From the NCBI GenBank assembly GCA_002731275.1, contig PCBK01000066.1, positions 1 to 59,510 of the forward strand: a stretch of 59,510 bases of DNA, in the 5' to 3' direction. The stretch comes from Deltaproteobacteria bacterium. Its GTDB lineage: Bacteria; Myxococcota_C; UBA6777. The notes beneath the pieces are model-generated. The model was not told where the DNA came from, ran no database searches, and saw nothing but the letters and a program-made list of their open reading frames with translations. The translations under genes and the position numbers were made by a program. Positions 47,321-56,399 of this stretch are shown piece by piece (the first letter of the stretch is position 1; each line of letters starts with the position of its first letter).

Positions 47321-47726
47321 GAGATAGGCTCCTTTGGTAATGGGGGTAGATGTAGCGTGTTACAGCACAAAGTGTTCCGAAGATTGTTTGAATTGTAAGT
47401 GTCTGAAGTGACAGACGATTTGTGTTGGGAGGAGGGGGGGAGGGATGTTATATTCAACGATCATTGAAAATGAGTCTCAACGATCGTGTTGGAGAACTTG
47501 CCATGAAGAGAGGGGTGTCCAGGATCCTGGAAAAAAGTCCAGGTGTCTTGACAATTCCAGGATCCTGGAATCGAAATCGTAAGCGTGCATTTTCCATAAC
47601 ACCGATGTCTTCATTCTTTTCCTTTGCACTACACGTTGGTACATTTTTTGAGTTGAGAGGAGGAAGAATATGTCTGGGGAGTAGTGTGTTTTTTGGGAAG
47701 AATGGTTTGCGATATAGGTGATTGTG
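47321..47726. other. Divergent intergenic region with twin palindromes
   Basis: About 400 bases between the Lys-rich protein and the first Cys-repeat lipoprotein. Besides the paired palindromes at 47518-47571 it contains TCAACGATC twice, about 25 bases apart. An ORF over 47422-47721 has no support. Confidence 0.45.
47518..47571. promoter_or_regulatory. Paired CCAGGATCCTGG palindromes
   Basis: TCCAGGATCCTGGA (47518-47531) and ATTCCAGGATCCTGGAAT (47554-47571) are perfect palindromes with the same 14-base core, centres 38 bases apart. TTGACA lies at 47548-47553 directly against the second. Likely operators for a dimeric regulator of the divergent secreted-protein genes. Confidence 0.5.
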
Positions 47727-49205
47727 ATGTGGAAGTATTTGTGTGTTTTCATCTTTTCTCTGACATTGTTTTCATGTGCTACACGGGAGTATGCAAAGGA
47801 TTGTACCTCGGAGTGTAGGGAGAAGGGACATTGTCATTTGTCATTCGGTTCATGTGTGCCTTTGCAAGATGGGGATTGTAGCAGGAGCCAAAAGTGCGAA
47901 GATGATGGCGTGTGTTACTATGACGAAGGAGAGTGTGTCGTTAAAAACGGGGACTGTTCGCAGTTTAGCGGTTGTTATTCGGATGGCAAGTGTCACTTTG
48001 ATGGTCAACGATGTGTGGTGAGACAAGATTACGACTGTCGGCAAAGTGCGGTTTGTAAATACAATGGGCGTTGCACTGCCTTAGGGGGCGAATGTGTTGC
48101 GTCATCACCAAAAGATTGTGCCCAATCGTATGATTGCGAAATGGAAGGGCTGTGCTCTGTAGAGCGCGGTAAATGCGTGGCAAAAGGGCAAGATTGTGTT
48201 GAGCTTCTTATGTGTGTGAAACGAGGGAAATGTTCTGCTGTTCGCGGAGTGTGCAGTGCCCAAAGTGATGAAGATTGTGCTCGCTCCGAAGATTGCAGGG
48301 ATTATGGGGCCTGTACGATGAGTGAGGGTGGATGTATCGCGTCGGATGATGAGGATTGCAAAGCATCTACTATATGTAAGAAGGAAGGCTATTGTCATGT
48401 GTATGAAGGGGCTTGTTTTCCTGGAAGTGACGCTGGCTGCAAGGACTCTGAGGCTTGCCGCAAACTTGGGACATGTAAGCTCGAAAAGCACGATGAATTG
48501 AATATAAAAGGTCGGCCTTTTCGGTTTTGTGTTCCCGGTAGTGATGAGGATTGTGAGAGGAGTGATGAATGCCTTTTGCATTCGAAATGCTATTATGTGC
48601 AGGGCAGTTTTTCATGTCTGCTCGTGTCGCCCGGAGGTTGTTCAAAGAGCGATGATTGTGTGCTGAAAGGCCTGTGTTCCTCTGTACAGGGGAGTGGGGT
48701 GAGCTGTCTCGCAGCAGAGAACACCGACTGTCAAAAGAGGAGCGAAGTGTGTGAAAAGTACGGAACATGTACTGCTCGCGGTGGGGTTTGTGTTGCGGAA
48801 GATAAAGAGGATTGTCAGAGCTTGTGCAAGGAAAAAGGTCACTGTCATCCTTTGGGCGTGAAAGGTTGCGTGGCCAACGATAACAACGATTGTTTGTCCA
48901 GCGAAAACTGCCAAAAACTTGGACACTGTACGGTGGTGGATCGCGACTGTCGTCCGACACGTGATGAAGATTGCCGAAGGTCGCAGCTGTGTAAAAGAAG
49001 TGGGTTGTGTGGTTTTCGTGACAAACAATGTCGTGCCGTCAAAGCGCAAGACTGCCGTGATAGCGAACTGTGTCGACTTGAGGGGTTGTGTCGTCTGTCA
49101 AATGAAGTGTGTCTTGCACTGAAAGATTCTGACTGCGCAAACAGCGAGGCTTGTAAGGTACACAACCAATGCCTGGCCGAAGAGGGAAAATGTATTGTTT
49201 ATTGA
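47727..49205 (+). CDS. Lipoprotein built from about 17 tandem 4-Cys repeats
   Basis: 492 residues: signal peptide with lipobox LFSC, then about 17 repeats of roughly 25 residues following D-C-x2-S-x2-C-x3-G-x-C-x4-G-x-C-V-A-x2-D. Examples are EDCARSEDCRDYGACT and QDCRDSELCRLEGLCR. Each repeat has four Cys in fixed spacing, suggesting a rod of small disulfide modules on the outer membrane. The acidic D/E-D before each repeat could bind metal. I do not know a named family with this exact spacing. ATG 47727 is preferred (AGGTGAT upstream); a GTG three codons earlier is possible. Same family as the gene at 49381. Confidence 0.72.
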   Translation: MWKYLCVFIFSLTLFSCATREYAKDCTSECREKGHCHLSFGSCVPLQDGDCSRSQKCEDDGVCYYDEGECVVKNGDCSQFSGCYSDGKCHFDGQRCVVRQDYDCRQSAVCKYNGRCTALGGECVASSPKDCAQSYDCEMEGLCSVERGKCVAKGQDCVELLMCVKRGKCSAVRGVCSAQSDEDCARSEDCRDYGACTMSEGGCIASDDEDCKASTICKKEGYCHVYEGACFPGSDAGCKDSEACRKLGTCKLEKHDELNIKGRPFRFCVPGSDEDCERSDECLLHSKCYYVQGSFSCLLVSPGGCSKSDDCVLKGLCSSVQGSGVSCLAAENTDCQKRSEVCEKYGTCTARGGVCVAEDKEDCQSLCKEKGHCHPLGVKGCVANDNNDCLSSENCQKLGHCTVVDRDCRPTRDEDCRRSQLCKRSGLCGFRDKQCRAVKAQDCRDSELCRLEGLCRLSNEVCLALKDSDCANSEACKVHNQCLAEEGKCIVY

Positions 49206-49380
49206 GCTCATTGGAAGGAAAAAGCACCCTCTTTTCCCAAACTCTTCTTTCATCAAGTGACCTCAACCTTGCATCGAAAAGGACCGACTCCCTCGGAGCG
49301 TTCTTCTAGCGCGGTACAAAGTAAAGGTGTGATGGGATGAGTGTACGAATGTGCTCTCAATCGAATGATGGAGTGTGATG

Positions 49381-50319
49381 ATGCGTTATTGTCGAGTCTT
49401 ATTTGTCCATGTTTGTGCTGCTGTGTTGTTCGCCTGCTCTGGTTTCAGCGGTGGTTGGATGGAACCACCTGTGAACAAAGGTCGGTGTGATGAGAGCGAG
49501 GATTGCAAAGAGAGAGGCGCATGTGTGCACATCGTACATCTCAATGAATGTGTCGTCGAGTCCGATCTCGATTGCCAAAGAAGCCAAATCTGTAAACGTG
49601 AAGGAAAATGTTTTGCGATAGAAGGAGCTTGTCGAGAGAAGACTGTCGATGGGGGAGAGGGGGGTGACGGACAGAAGAATGTTGAGGAGAAGATTCCTCT
49701 GCGATGTGCGGACAAACAAGCGTGTGCGATGGATGGTTTGTGTGAAGATATGGATGGAAGGTGTGTAGCAAACACAACTTCTTGTCAGGTCAGTCGGGCG
49801 TGTAAAGACAAAGGCCAGTGTCACGTGGATAGAGGCGTTTGTGTCGCTTTGTCCGAAAACGATTGCAAGCAAAGTTTGTATTGTCAACAAAAGGGCCTTT
49901 GTACGTTCGATAAAGGCCAGTGTGTCGTGACAACAGAACAGAGTTGTTCGCAAAGTGATGTCTGTCGGAAGTATGGACAGTGTGTTCTTCAAAAGGGGAC
50001 GTGTGTTGCGCCTTCGGATGCGTATTGTGAGGGGTTGGCTCTTTGTAAAATCAACGGTCTTTGTCGGGCCATTGGGGGAAAGTGTGTGGCAAAACGCGAC
50101 ATTGATTGCGAAAAAAGTACTGGATGTCGGACATCAGGTCGTTGCACCGCAGACAAAGGGGAGTGTGTCATTTTGGTGGATGAAGATTGTCAAAAAAGCG
50201 ATGCCTGCAAGACTCACGGGCGCTGTTGGGCAAAAGAAGGAGCGTGCATCTCTATACAAGAACACAATTTCAATGAAACGAACCTCCCTGATGCCGGAGA
50301 AGTTACTTCATACGACTGA
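49381..50319 (+). CDS. Second 4-Cys-repeat lipoprotein
   Basis: 313 residues with lipobox LFAC and about nine copies of the same repeat (LDCQRSQICKREGKCF, NDCKQSLYCQQKGLCT, EDCQKSDACKTHGRCW), interrupted after two repeats by an acidic, Gly-rich linker. It is a tandem paralogue of the preceding gene with fewer repeats, so repeat number has changed by duplication or deletion. ATG at 49381 lies seven bases after GGAG; ATG 49378 is an alternative. It converges on the BRCT-LRR gene. Confidence 0.7.
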   Translation: MRYCRVLFVHVCAAVLFACSGFSGGWMEPPVNKGRCDESEDCKERGACVHIVHLNECVVESDLDCQRSQICKREGKCFAIEGACREKTVDGGEGGDGQKNVEEKIPLRCADKQACAMDGLCEDMDGRCVANTTSCQVSRACKDKGQCHVDRGVCVALSENDCKQSLYCQQKGLCTFDKGQCVVTTEQSCSQSDVCRKYGQCVLQKGTCVAPSDAYCEGLALCKINGLCRAIGGKCVAKRDIDCEKSTGCRTSGRCTADKGECVILVDEDCQKSDACKTHGRCWAKEGACISIQEHNFNETNLPDAGEVTSYD

Positions 50320-50343
50320 TCACTCTTGTAAAGCAGAGCTTTT

Positions 50344-52017
50344 TCAGGATTGGAAGACTCTGTAGGTGTTGTGTTGGATAGAGTGTTTCACTGTGTCCGA
50401 GAGGTAGGGGGAGGCGTTTATGATATCGAGCTGTGTCTCTGTCAAAAATCCCAGATAACATTGCTCCAAGGATGTGAAGTGAGGTGTGTAGGCGAAGCTC
50501 TCTATCAAATCATCTGTGAAGGTCATCCCATTCTTGATGTAGTATTCTTCGAAAGTTGGTCCCTCATACTCTTCCTCCGATCTCCACTGCGGGACAATGC
50601 TCAGGTGTGTGAGCTGCGTCTGTTGGATCGATTCACAAAGCATCGTGAGGATTTCCGTTCTGTCTGCAAATTGTGCATGCATATTTAATGTTTGTATAGA
50701 CGAAAGGTTTGGACTTTGGAGGAGAGCATTGAACGCTTCAACTGGAGCGCCTGAATCCCCTATCTGTAAGGAACGAAGCGATGAAAGGGATGGGTTTGAG
50801 GCGATGTCTTGGATATCTTCTTCGTGTATATCGGTCTTTCGGAGATTGAGCTGTCGAAGTGATTTGAATGGGGGGTGGTGTCGGAAGCTGCGACCCAATC
50901 CTTCAGCTGATGTGTAATGGCTTATGTCGAGCAATCTGAGCTGAGGAACAAAAGGTGAGCCAAGGAGCTGCTCAATTCGTTCGTTCGTCAAAAAGCCCGC
51001 ACTGTGCAATCGTAAAGTATGAAGAGATGTCAGATGCTCTGCACTAGAAAGAGGCTCAACCAGTGTATAAGCTGAACCGTAGGCCCTTGAGAGATCAAGT
51101 TCTTCGAGGTTTTTGAGTCCTTCGTTTGCGAGCATGTGTGCCATCAGTCCTCTATCCCGGAAGGAACATTCCCTCAACGACAAATACTTGAGCGCTGGAA
51201 AGCAATGTGAACCAACCAGACCCTCCACAAAAGGTTTGGTGAGCGGATTACCTTCAAGGCTGAGGTGTGTGACTTGTGATATTCCCTCCCACTGTCCCAA
51301 CATTTTGTAAAAGCCTTTGGGGAGCTTTTTGTTGTTGCCCAGGTTGATTTGGGTGATGTGTCGAAGATCGGGGCTGGCAAAGAGTGTATTTGTTGGTTTG
51401 CCTGTAAGGTTAAGATCGAAGAGGTTGATCTTCTTCAGAATGCGGTGTTTGGGGGAGTATTTGCCTGTAAATAACTCCTGGAGCCAGTGGTTTGGAGGCT
51501 CAAATGGTGGTGTATAGGAACGCTTGTCTTCTCGGTTGAAGCTCCCTGCGTCGGACCAGTTGGGTGTGTGTTGGGAAAAGTGCGCGAGGACGTACTCGAC
51601 GACATCTGGAAGGTTACTCTTAGGTGTCTTGTCGAGGACCTGATACAGCTGTTGCCACGTCTCCACCGTCGGCGCATCACCAAGGAGTGAGCGGATATGT
51701 GCGATGCTCTCTGTTAGTTCGATGGATTCACCTATTGGGGAAGCTTTCTCTTCGATGTGCAGGTGACCATGCTCAAGAAGGTCTTCAAACTGGACCTCGT
51801 TGATCACGATGGTGCCATTGAGCTCCGCACGCTCGGTATATTTTCGTGCTTCCTCTTCGAAATATGTATCTCCGATCACTAACACATCGGTGCTTTGGGC
51901 AAGTGTGGCCATGAGTTGTCCGCCACCATTTTGGAGCTTGGACCAGACTCTGGACTTTCGCATTCGCTGAAGTTTCCCAACAATCGTAAAAGATGTATCT
52001 TTGATAGTAAGTTCCAA
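50344..52017 (-). CDS. BRCT-like domain fused to leucine-rich repeats
   Basis: 557 residues, cytoplasmic (no signal peptide). The N terminus (about 8-85: FTIVGKLQRMRK, GGGQLMATLAQSTDVLVIGD) has the strand pattern and Gly-Gly turn of a BRCT domain. Residues about 190-520 form LRRs with L-x-L-x2-N/C motifs (VTHLSLEGNPLT, LKYLSLRECSFRD, LEELDLSRAYG, LRQLNLRKTDI). The TTG start is chosen because AGGAG lies eight bases upstream and the BRCT strand begins at once. BRCT modules usually bind phosphopeptides or DNA breaks, so with kinases nearby a phospho-reader role is conceivable (inference). Confidence 0.65.
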   Translation of the reverse strand: MELTIKDTSFTIVGKLQRMRKSRVWSKLQNGGGQLMATLAQSTDVLVIGDTYFEEEARKYTERAELNGTIVINEVQFEDLLEHGHLHIEEKASPIGESIELTESIAHIRSLLGDAPTVETWQQLYQVLDKTPKSNLPDVVEYVLAHFSQHTPNWSDAGSFNREDKRSYTPPFEPPNHWLQELFTGKYSPKHRILKKINLFDLNLTGKPTNTLFASPDLRHITQINLGNNKKLPKGFYKMLGQWEGISQVTHLSLEGNPLTKPFVEGLVGSHCFPALKYLSLRECSFRDRGLMAHMLANEGLKNLEELDLSRAYGSAYTLVEPLSSAEHLTSLHTLRLHSAGFLTNERIEQLLGSPFVPQLRLLDISHYTSAEGLGRSFRHHPPFKSLRQLNLRKTDIHEEDIQDIASNPSLSSLRSLQIGDSGAPVEAFNALLQSPNLSSIQTLNMHAQFADRTEILTMLCESIQQTQLTHLSIVPQWRSEEEYEGPTFEEYYIKNGMTFTDDLIESFAYTPHFTSLEQCYLGFLTETQLDIINASPYLSDTVKHSIQHNTYRVFQS

Positions 52018-52184
52018 GACTTCTTCTCCTGTCGTTTGGTCGTGTGTCTTCAGTGTAGCACTCTCTATGTCATACCATGTCAGGCGCTTTGTGAGGGGGG
52101 TTGTGCTTGTGTCGCGAGGGGAGGGGACGTATGATTGAGCGAGAATGTATACCTGATGGATATCGCAAAACAGGAGAGTGCTGA

Positions 52185-53006
52185 ATGATTCGATACATGT
52201 TCATGGCGGTGATTGTGGGATGTGGAGCATTTTTTGTCGGTGAGCAGAGTGCTTCGGCTGATACAAGTAAGGCGCTTCAAGAGGTCTTTGCGCGCGCCAA
52301 AAAGGCGCTGGAGACAAAGAACGAAGCCCTCTTCAAAGCGCAATGGCATCCCACCGGCTATCAAAAGAATCTTGTCGGTCGGAGCGGGATTCCTGGACGC
52401 GCTGTGTTTGGTCAGGGGGCACGAAAAGGTTGGTATCTACGACCCGATCCCAAAGCTCTTGTGGCCGCTGCAAAGAGCAAACAGCCCATTATCCCTTGTT
52501 TGATTTGGTCCACGCGAAGAAAACGCCCTGTCGATAAAGTTTACGCCTTACTCGTGCAGTATCAGAAGCGCTGGGTCATCCTCGGCGCTGGAGAGAATCG
52601 AAAGCAAGTGGAAGCGCTCGCATCGAAATCCACGTCTTTTGTCCCACCCACAGCAGCCAAACCAACACCCACGACCAAAACCGCACAACGAACATTCGCA
52701 AAGAGTTTGTTCGGAAGCTGGCGCGGTGTCGCACAAACAGAAGGTGGTAAACGCTACCCCCTCAAAAAAATCCAAATCTTTTACATCTTTATGAAGGGCG
52801 GTCGGTTCGCATCTTTGATGAAGTTTGAAGGCAAAGACCTCAGACGCAAGAAAGGCTCCTGGTACACCATCGGCGACAAACTCGTGTTGCAAATCGGTCA
52901 ACGTATCGACATGCGTTTCACCCGCAAGGGCAACAAATTGATGCTTCGTGTCCCCAAACACAAACGCACCCTCCACCTCACTTACTTCCCTGCAACCGTC
53001 AAGTAA
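52185..53006 (+). CDS. Secreted basic protein of unknown function
   Basis: 273 residues with a signal peptide (about 1-25, cleavage near ASA-DTS), a helical segment with a nuclear transport factor 2-like look (KALQEVFARAKKALETKNEALFKAQWHP), a Pro/Thr-rich linker near 158-170, and a C-terminal beta-rich domain (GSWRGVAQTEGGKRYPL, GGRFASLMKF, LVLQIGQRIDMRF), perhaps a small barrel. No family assigned. A ribosome site AGGAG lies before the ATG. Convergent with the MopE-like lipoprotein. Confidence 0.6.
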   Translation: MIRYMFMAVIVGCGAFFVGEQSASADTSKALQEVFARAKKALETKNEALFKAQWHPTGYQKNLVGRSGIPGRAVFGQGARKGWYLRPDPKALVAAAKSKQPIIPCLIWSTRRKRPVDKVYALLVQYQKRWVILGAGENRKQVEALASKSTSFVPPTAAKPTPTTKTAQRTFAKSLFGSWRGVAQTEGGKRYPLKKIQIFYIFMKGGRFASLMKFEGKDLRRKKGSWYTIGDKLVLQIGQRIDMRFTRKGNKLMLRVPKHKRTLHLTYFPATVK

Positions 53007-53034
53007 GCCCGGTCTTCTCTACTATTCACCTCAA

Positions 53035-54105
53035 TCACTCGTAACGTTGGAACTGTGTGATACTCACTTCTTGTGTTGAGAGATCCCACTTGAAGAAGAG
53101 CGAGATCGGTTTGTGGTTGGGGATCGTCAGACGAGGCGTTGTGTAGTTGTTTTGTGGGGTGTCTGGGCGTAACACAATGGATGTCTGGTTTTGGAGATAC
53201 TTTCCATTGCTGCCGTAGCTCACGGTCCAACCTTGTGGGAGGTCTACGTACAATGTCGTCGCGTCCCAACGGAATGAGAGCTTTGAAGTGCTGTTTTCAT
53301 CGCAGCTTCCGAGCGTCGGGTCAATACCGAGGGTAAAGGCTCCCTTTTTGTTCTGTGGGAACACACATCCGGCCGAACAAACTCCCCCTTCGTCGATGTC
53401 TCCACGACCATCATCGTCAAGTCCATTACATCGCTCCAATGGTAACTTGGGAGCCTGTGTCGTCTTTTGGATGGAGTGGATGGTGAAGGTCCCATCTGAT
53501 GGTCTTTCCCATGTTAGGTTGATGATGATGATTGTATTTTGTGCGATGTGGATCGCGACCTCGCCTTCAAAGGGAGCGCTTATGCTTGTAGAGCTGCTTA
53601 TTTTGCTCCACTCACCGCCTTTTTTCTTCGATTGGTATTTCCAGTCTCGTTGTCCATAAAGTAACAACACACCATGTCCCGAGCTGAAGTCGAGCTTTTT
53701 ACCACTTGCGTCTGTGCAAGCCCCATTGAGCGTGTCGAGGTAGAGATAGGATTGATACCCGGTGGGTTTGAAGGTGCCTGATTGCAGTGTGAGAGGGAAT
53801 CCACAATCTTTAGAACACACGCTACCTTCGTCGATCTGGCCGTCGAAGTTATCATCAAGCCCATTGCAAAGCTCCAAGGCCGGTTGTGGGGTGGTTGGCC
53901 TGTCTGTGGAGGTTGGACGTTCTGGTTGTGTCTTTTTCTCGGGGGCGAGGGCTTCTGTCGCTTGCTGCTCTGGTTGGGGACCGGCGTCTTTGGTCACGCG
54001 CTCTTGTGAAGTTGGTTCTTGTGTGTTCTCCGGTACATCGCTGCAACCTGTCACAAACATACACACACTTAACAACAGAAGACATACATTCTTCGAGATG
54101 TTCAT
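53035..54105 (-). CDS. MopE-type lipoprotein with two CNGLDD repeats
   Basis: 356 residues: signal peptide with lipobox VTGC, a Thr/Pro/Gln-rich linker (about 25-75), then two copies of a unit of about 125-150 residues starting with the MopE-type motif (LELCNGLDDNFDGQIDEG and LERCNGLDDDGRGDIDEG), each followed by GSVCSKDCGFP or GGVCSAGCVFP and a beta-rich segment. These acidic motifs probably bind calcium or copper. CGGAGG precedes the ATG. Surface lipoprotein of unknown role; related in motif to the protein at 12664. Confidence 0.75.
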   Translation of the reverse strand: MNISKNVCLLLLSVCMFVTGCSDVPENTQEPTSQERVTKDAGPQPEQQATEALAPEKKTQPERPTSTDRPTTPQPALELCNGLDDNFDGQIDEGSVCSKDCGFPLTLQSGTFKPTGYQSYLYLDTLNGACTDASGKKLDFSSGHGVLLLYGQRDWKYQSKKKGGEWSKISSSTSISAPFEGEVAIHIAQNTIIIINLTWERPSDGTFTIHSIQKTTQAPKLPLERCNGLDDDGRGDIDEGGVCSAGCVFPQNKKGAFTLGIDPTLGSCDENSTSKLSFRWDATTLYVDLPQGWTVSYGSNGKYLQNQTSIVLRPDTPQNNYTTPRLTIPNHKPISLFFKWDLSTQEVSITQFQRYE

Positions 54106-54809
54106 CGCTCAAAACCTCCGGTGTTCAAAAATATCATGGCTGTGGACTCTCTAAAGCAAACTCTATTCCGCTTTGTGTGATCGTTATATGAGCTTTATTA
54201 TTAGTGGTTTACATGTTTTTGGGAGATTAGGGAGGGGATATGTCGTGTTCTTTTGATGCAATGGGGATAGTTAGTATCCGCTTGGTGAAGTTGGTAGGGG
54301 AGTGATTCTTTTTGACATGTGCGAGTGGGTTGTGCTAGTGAAGAGGAGTTGCTGTGGGGTGCGAAAAACCTTGCAATCCGAATGGTGGATCGCCATTCAT
54401 GCCAAGTGACACCCCAATCCTCACTGGTCCACTCTTTACTGTAGGCGCCCCTTCACCCTAGGGGGGGGGGACAAACTGGGCGACAACACTCGATGTCCAG
54501 TCTATCTCCTGCCCAGTCAAAGAGGACTTCCTTGAAGTCGCCTTGGCCAGTCCATAGTCTGGTGTTGCTCTTTTCCAGTTTGTCCCCCCCCCCTAGGGTG
54601 AGGGGCTTTTTGAGCTGAGTGCCCCAGTCTACAGAAAAACGAAGGCTAGCCCCACAGCAACCATCTCTTTCTCTTTCCTCCGGCTTCTTCTCTCTTGGCT
54701 TTGATGGCCTTCTCCAGCAAAACAGTAGCCTCAAAACGCAATCAATGATATCCTTGCGCGACCTTGACATGAAACGATCCATTTCCCTGTGTGATAGGCG
54801 AGAGAGCAC
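54106..54809. other. Long non-coding gap containing an inverted-repeat element
   Basis: About 700 bases without a convincing gene. The first third is A/T-rich; the middle holds the inverted repeat at 54447-54606. Stretches on the minus strand (for example around 54500-54570 and 54370-54440) translate into protein-like fragments, so part may be a decayed gene, but I cannot join them into one frame. Confidence 0.45.
54447..54606. repeat. MITE-like inverted repeat with G10/C10 tracts
   Basis: Arms at 54447-54479 (GCCCCTTCACCCTA, ten G, ACAAACTGG) and 54575-54606 are complementary over about 32 bases with a single unpaired T. They flank a 95-base centre rich in CCAGTC. Each arm holds the palindrome CCCTAGGG. 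As RNA it would form a very stable long hairpin; as DNA it resembles a miniature transposable element. Confidence 0.6.
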
Positions 54810-56399
54810 ATGCAAAACGATTCGAAGAGTATGTTTTCCTTGGGTAAACAGGCGGTAAGGGATGTGAGCGCGATGGATCTGCGTTCGTTGGCGCTGTACC
54901 GCGTTCTTATTGCGTTGATATTGTTGTACGATCTGTGGGTGCGTTCACATGACCTGGTTGCGCATTACACCGATCAGGGGATCTTACCTCGCGACGTTGT
55001 GTTCCAACATTTGCAATATCCCTACACATTCTCATTACATATGATCAGCGGACACTGGCTTGTCCAGGCGCTGTTGTTTGGTCTCGCAGCGCTCTCGGCG
55101 CTTGCGCTGTTGTTTGGCTGGCGAACGCGGCTCGCGACCTTCTTGAGTTGGTTGTTTGTCACGTCGATCCAGGCGCGGAATCCGCTTCTGCTCGACGCAG
55201 GTGATGGGATCTTGCAGCTGTCTCTCTTTTGGGCGATCTTTTTGCCCATTGGCGCGATCTACTCTATCGATCAGCTTCGGAGCCGTCAGACGATCTCCAA
55301 CACGACGCCTTTTGTCGGGCTTCCTGTCTGGACATATCTGCTACAAATGTCTTTTATCTATTGGTTTTCTTTGTTCTTTAAGGTGGGGGACGCGTGGCTG
55401 GTGAATCGCACCGCTGTGTACTACGCCGTACATAGTCACATGTATGTCACTCATTTTGGTGAGTGGTTTCAGCAGTTTGATATGCTCTTCCCGCTCCTCA
55501 CGCGGGTGACTCTCTGGACTGAGTTGTACGCGCCGATTCTGCTCTTTATCCCCTTTTGGGGGGGGAGATTTAGACTGCTCGGGACGATCGCGCTGCTTGG
55601 TATGCACTTCTCTTTTCAGCTCTGTCTCAGCCTTGGGCTCTTCTCGATCATCCCGCTGATCGTCTTGCTACCTTTGTTGCCACCGATCTTTTGGGAGACG
55701 CTCTCCAGATTGTGGATCACCACCAGAGAGTTTTTTGTGTTCCGTTGGTTTGAACGCTTGGCCCATGCCTTCGCGACGCTTTGTACGATGCTCTTTTCAC
55801 CACGCCTCGAAGGTCATCGAAGACAAACACGTTTACACGCTCATCCTCTTTTGCGCATCGCCGCGCTCTACGCTTTTGTCGTGATCTTTTGGGCCAACGT
55901 CGCCTCTGTCAATGACAAATACCCTATGCCCAAGGTCGTGAAAAACTCCTACCTGTTTTTGCAGCTTACACAAAACTGGGGGATGTTTTCACCCAACCCA
56001 CCGACGACTTATGCGTGGTATGTGTTTGTCGGTGAGCTTGAAGATGGTAGCTATGTCGATCTCTTCAAGGTCGAACACCAGCCTGATATCAAGCCCACAC
56101 TTGATTGGAAGTTTCACTATCTCTCCCGTGCCGTCAAGAATTACCGACATGGGAATCTCATGGGAGAGCTGTGGGATAGTGACGATATGACCCTCGTCAA
56201 GCCTTATGTGCCGCACTATGTGCGCCATCTATGTAAGGTGTGGGAGACGAAGAAAGACAAGCTCGCCAAGGGGAAAGAATTACTTGGTGTTGCGCTCTTC
56301 TTGATGGTTGGGGAGAATCTCCCCAATCACAAACGCAAATTCATCGGTAAGCACCAATTTTATGCAGGCACCTGCCCGAACGGGGAGGCGATCAAGTAG
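54810..56399 (+). CDS. HTTM-domain membrane protein, paralogue 1
   Basis: 529 residues. About eight to ten membrane segments in the N-terminal two-thirds match the HTTM / vitamin K-dependent gamma-carboxylase-like group (LRSLALYRVLIALILLYDLW, FGWRTRLATFLSWLF, FALLGMHFSFQLCLSLGLF-type block). The C-terminal soluble part (about 380-529) has NWGMFSPNPPTTYAWYVF and ends CPNGEAIK. In actinobacteria and other groups HTTM proteins occur singly; here a second copy lies 1.1 kb downstream. Start ATG 54810 has GAGAG nearby. Substrate unknown. Confidence 0.82.
   Translation: MQNDSKSMFSLGKQAVRDVSAMDLRSLALYRVLIALILLYDLWVRSHDLVAHYTDQGILPRDVVFQHLQYPYTFSLHMISGHWLVQALLFGLAALSALALLFGWRTRLATFLSWLFVTSIQARNPLLLDAGDGILQLSLFWAIFLPIGAIYSIDQLRSRQTISNTTPFVGLPVWTYLLQMSFIYWFSLFFKVGDAWLVNRTAVYYAVHSHMYVTHFGEWFQQFDMLFPLLTRVTLWTELYAPILLFIPFWGGRFRLLGTIALLGMHFSFQLCLSLGLFSIIPLIVLLPLLPPIFWETLSRLWITTREFFVFRWFERLAHAFATLCTMLFSPRLEGHRRQTRLHAHPLLRIAALYAFVVIFWANVASVNDKYPMPKVVKNSYLFLQLTQNWGMFSPNPPTTYAWYVFVGELEDGSYVDLFKVEHQPDIKPTLDWKFHYLSRAVKNYRHGNLMGELWDSDDMTLVKPYVPHYVRHLCKVWETKKDKLAKGKELLGVALFLMVGENLPNHKRKFIGKHQFYAGTCPNGEAIK

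Noticed and set aside
47422-47721. ORF of 99 codons before the Cys-repeat lipoprotein
   Set aside because: It covers the twin palindromes, has no ribosome site and an unconvincing composition.
54453-54815. Minus-strand ORF of 120 codons over the inverted repeat
   Set aside because: It reads through the homopolymer tract and both arms, and has no ribosome site. Some fragments look protein-like, but this could be chance or a decayed gene.
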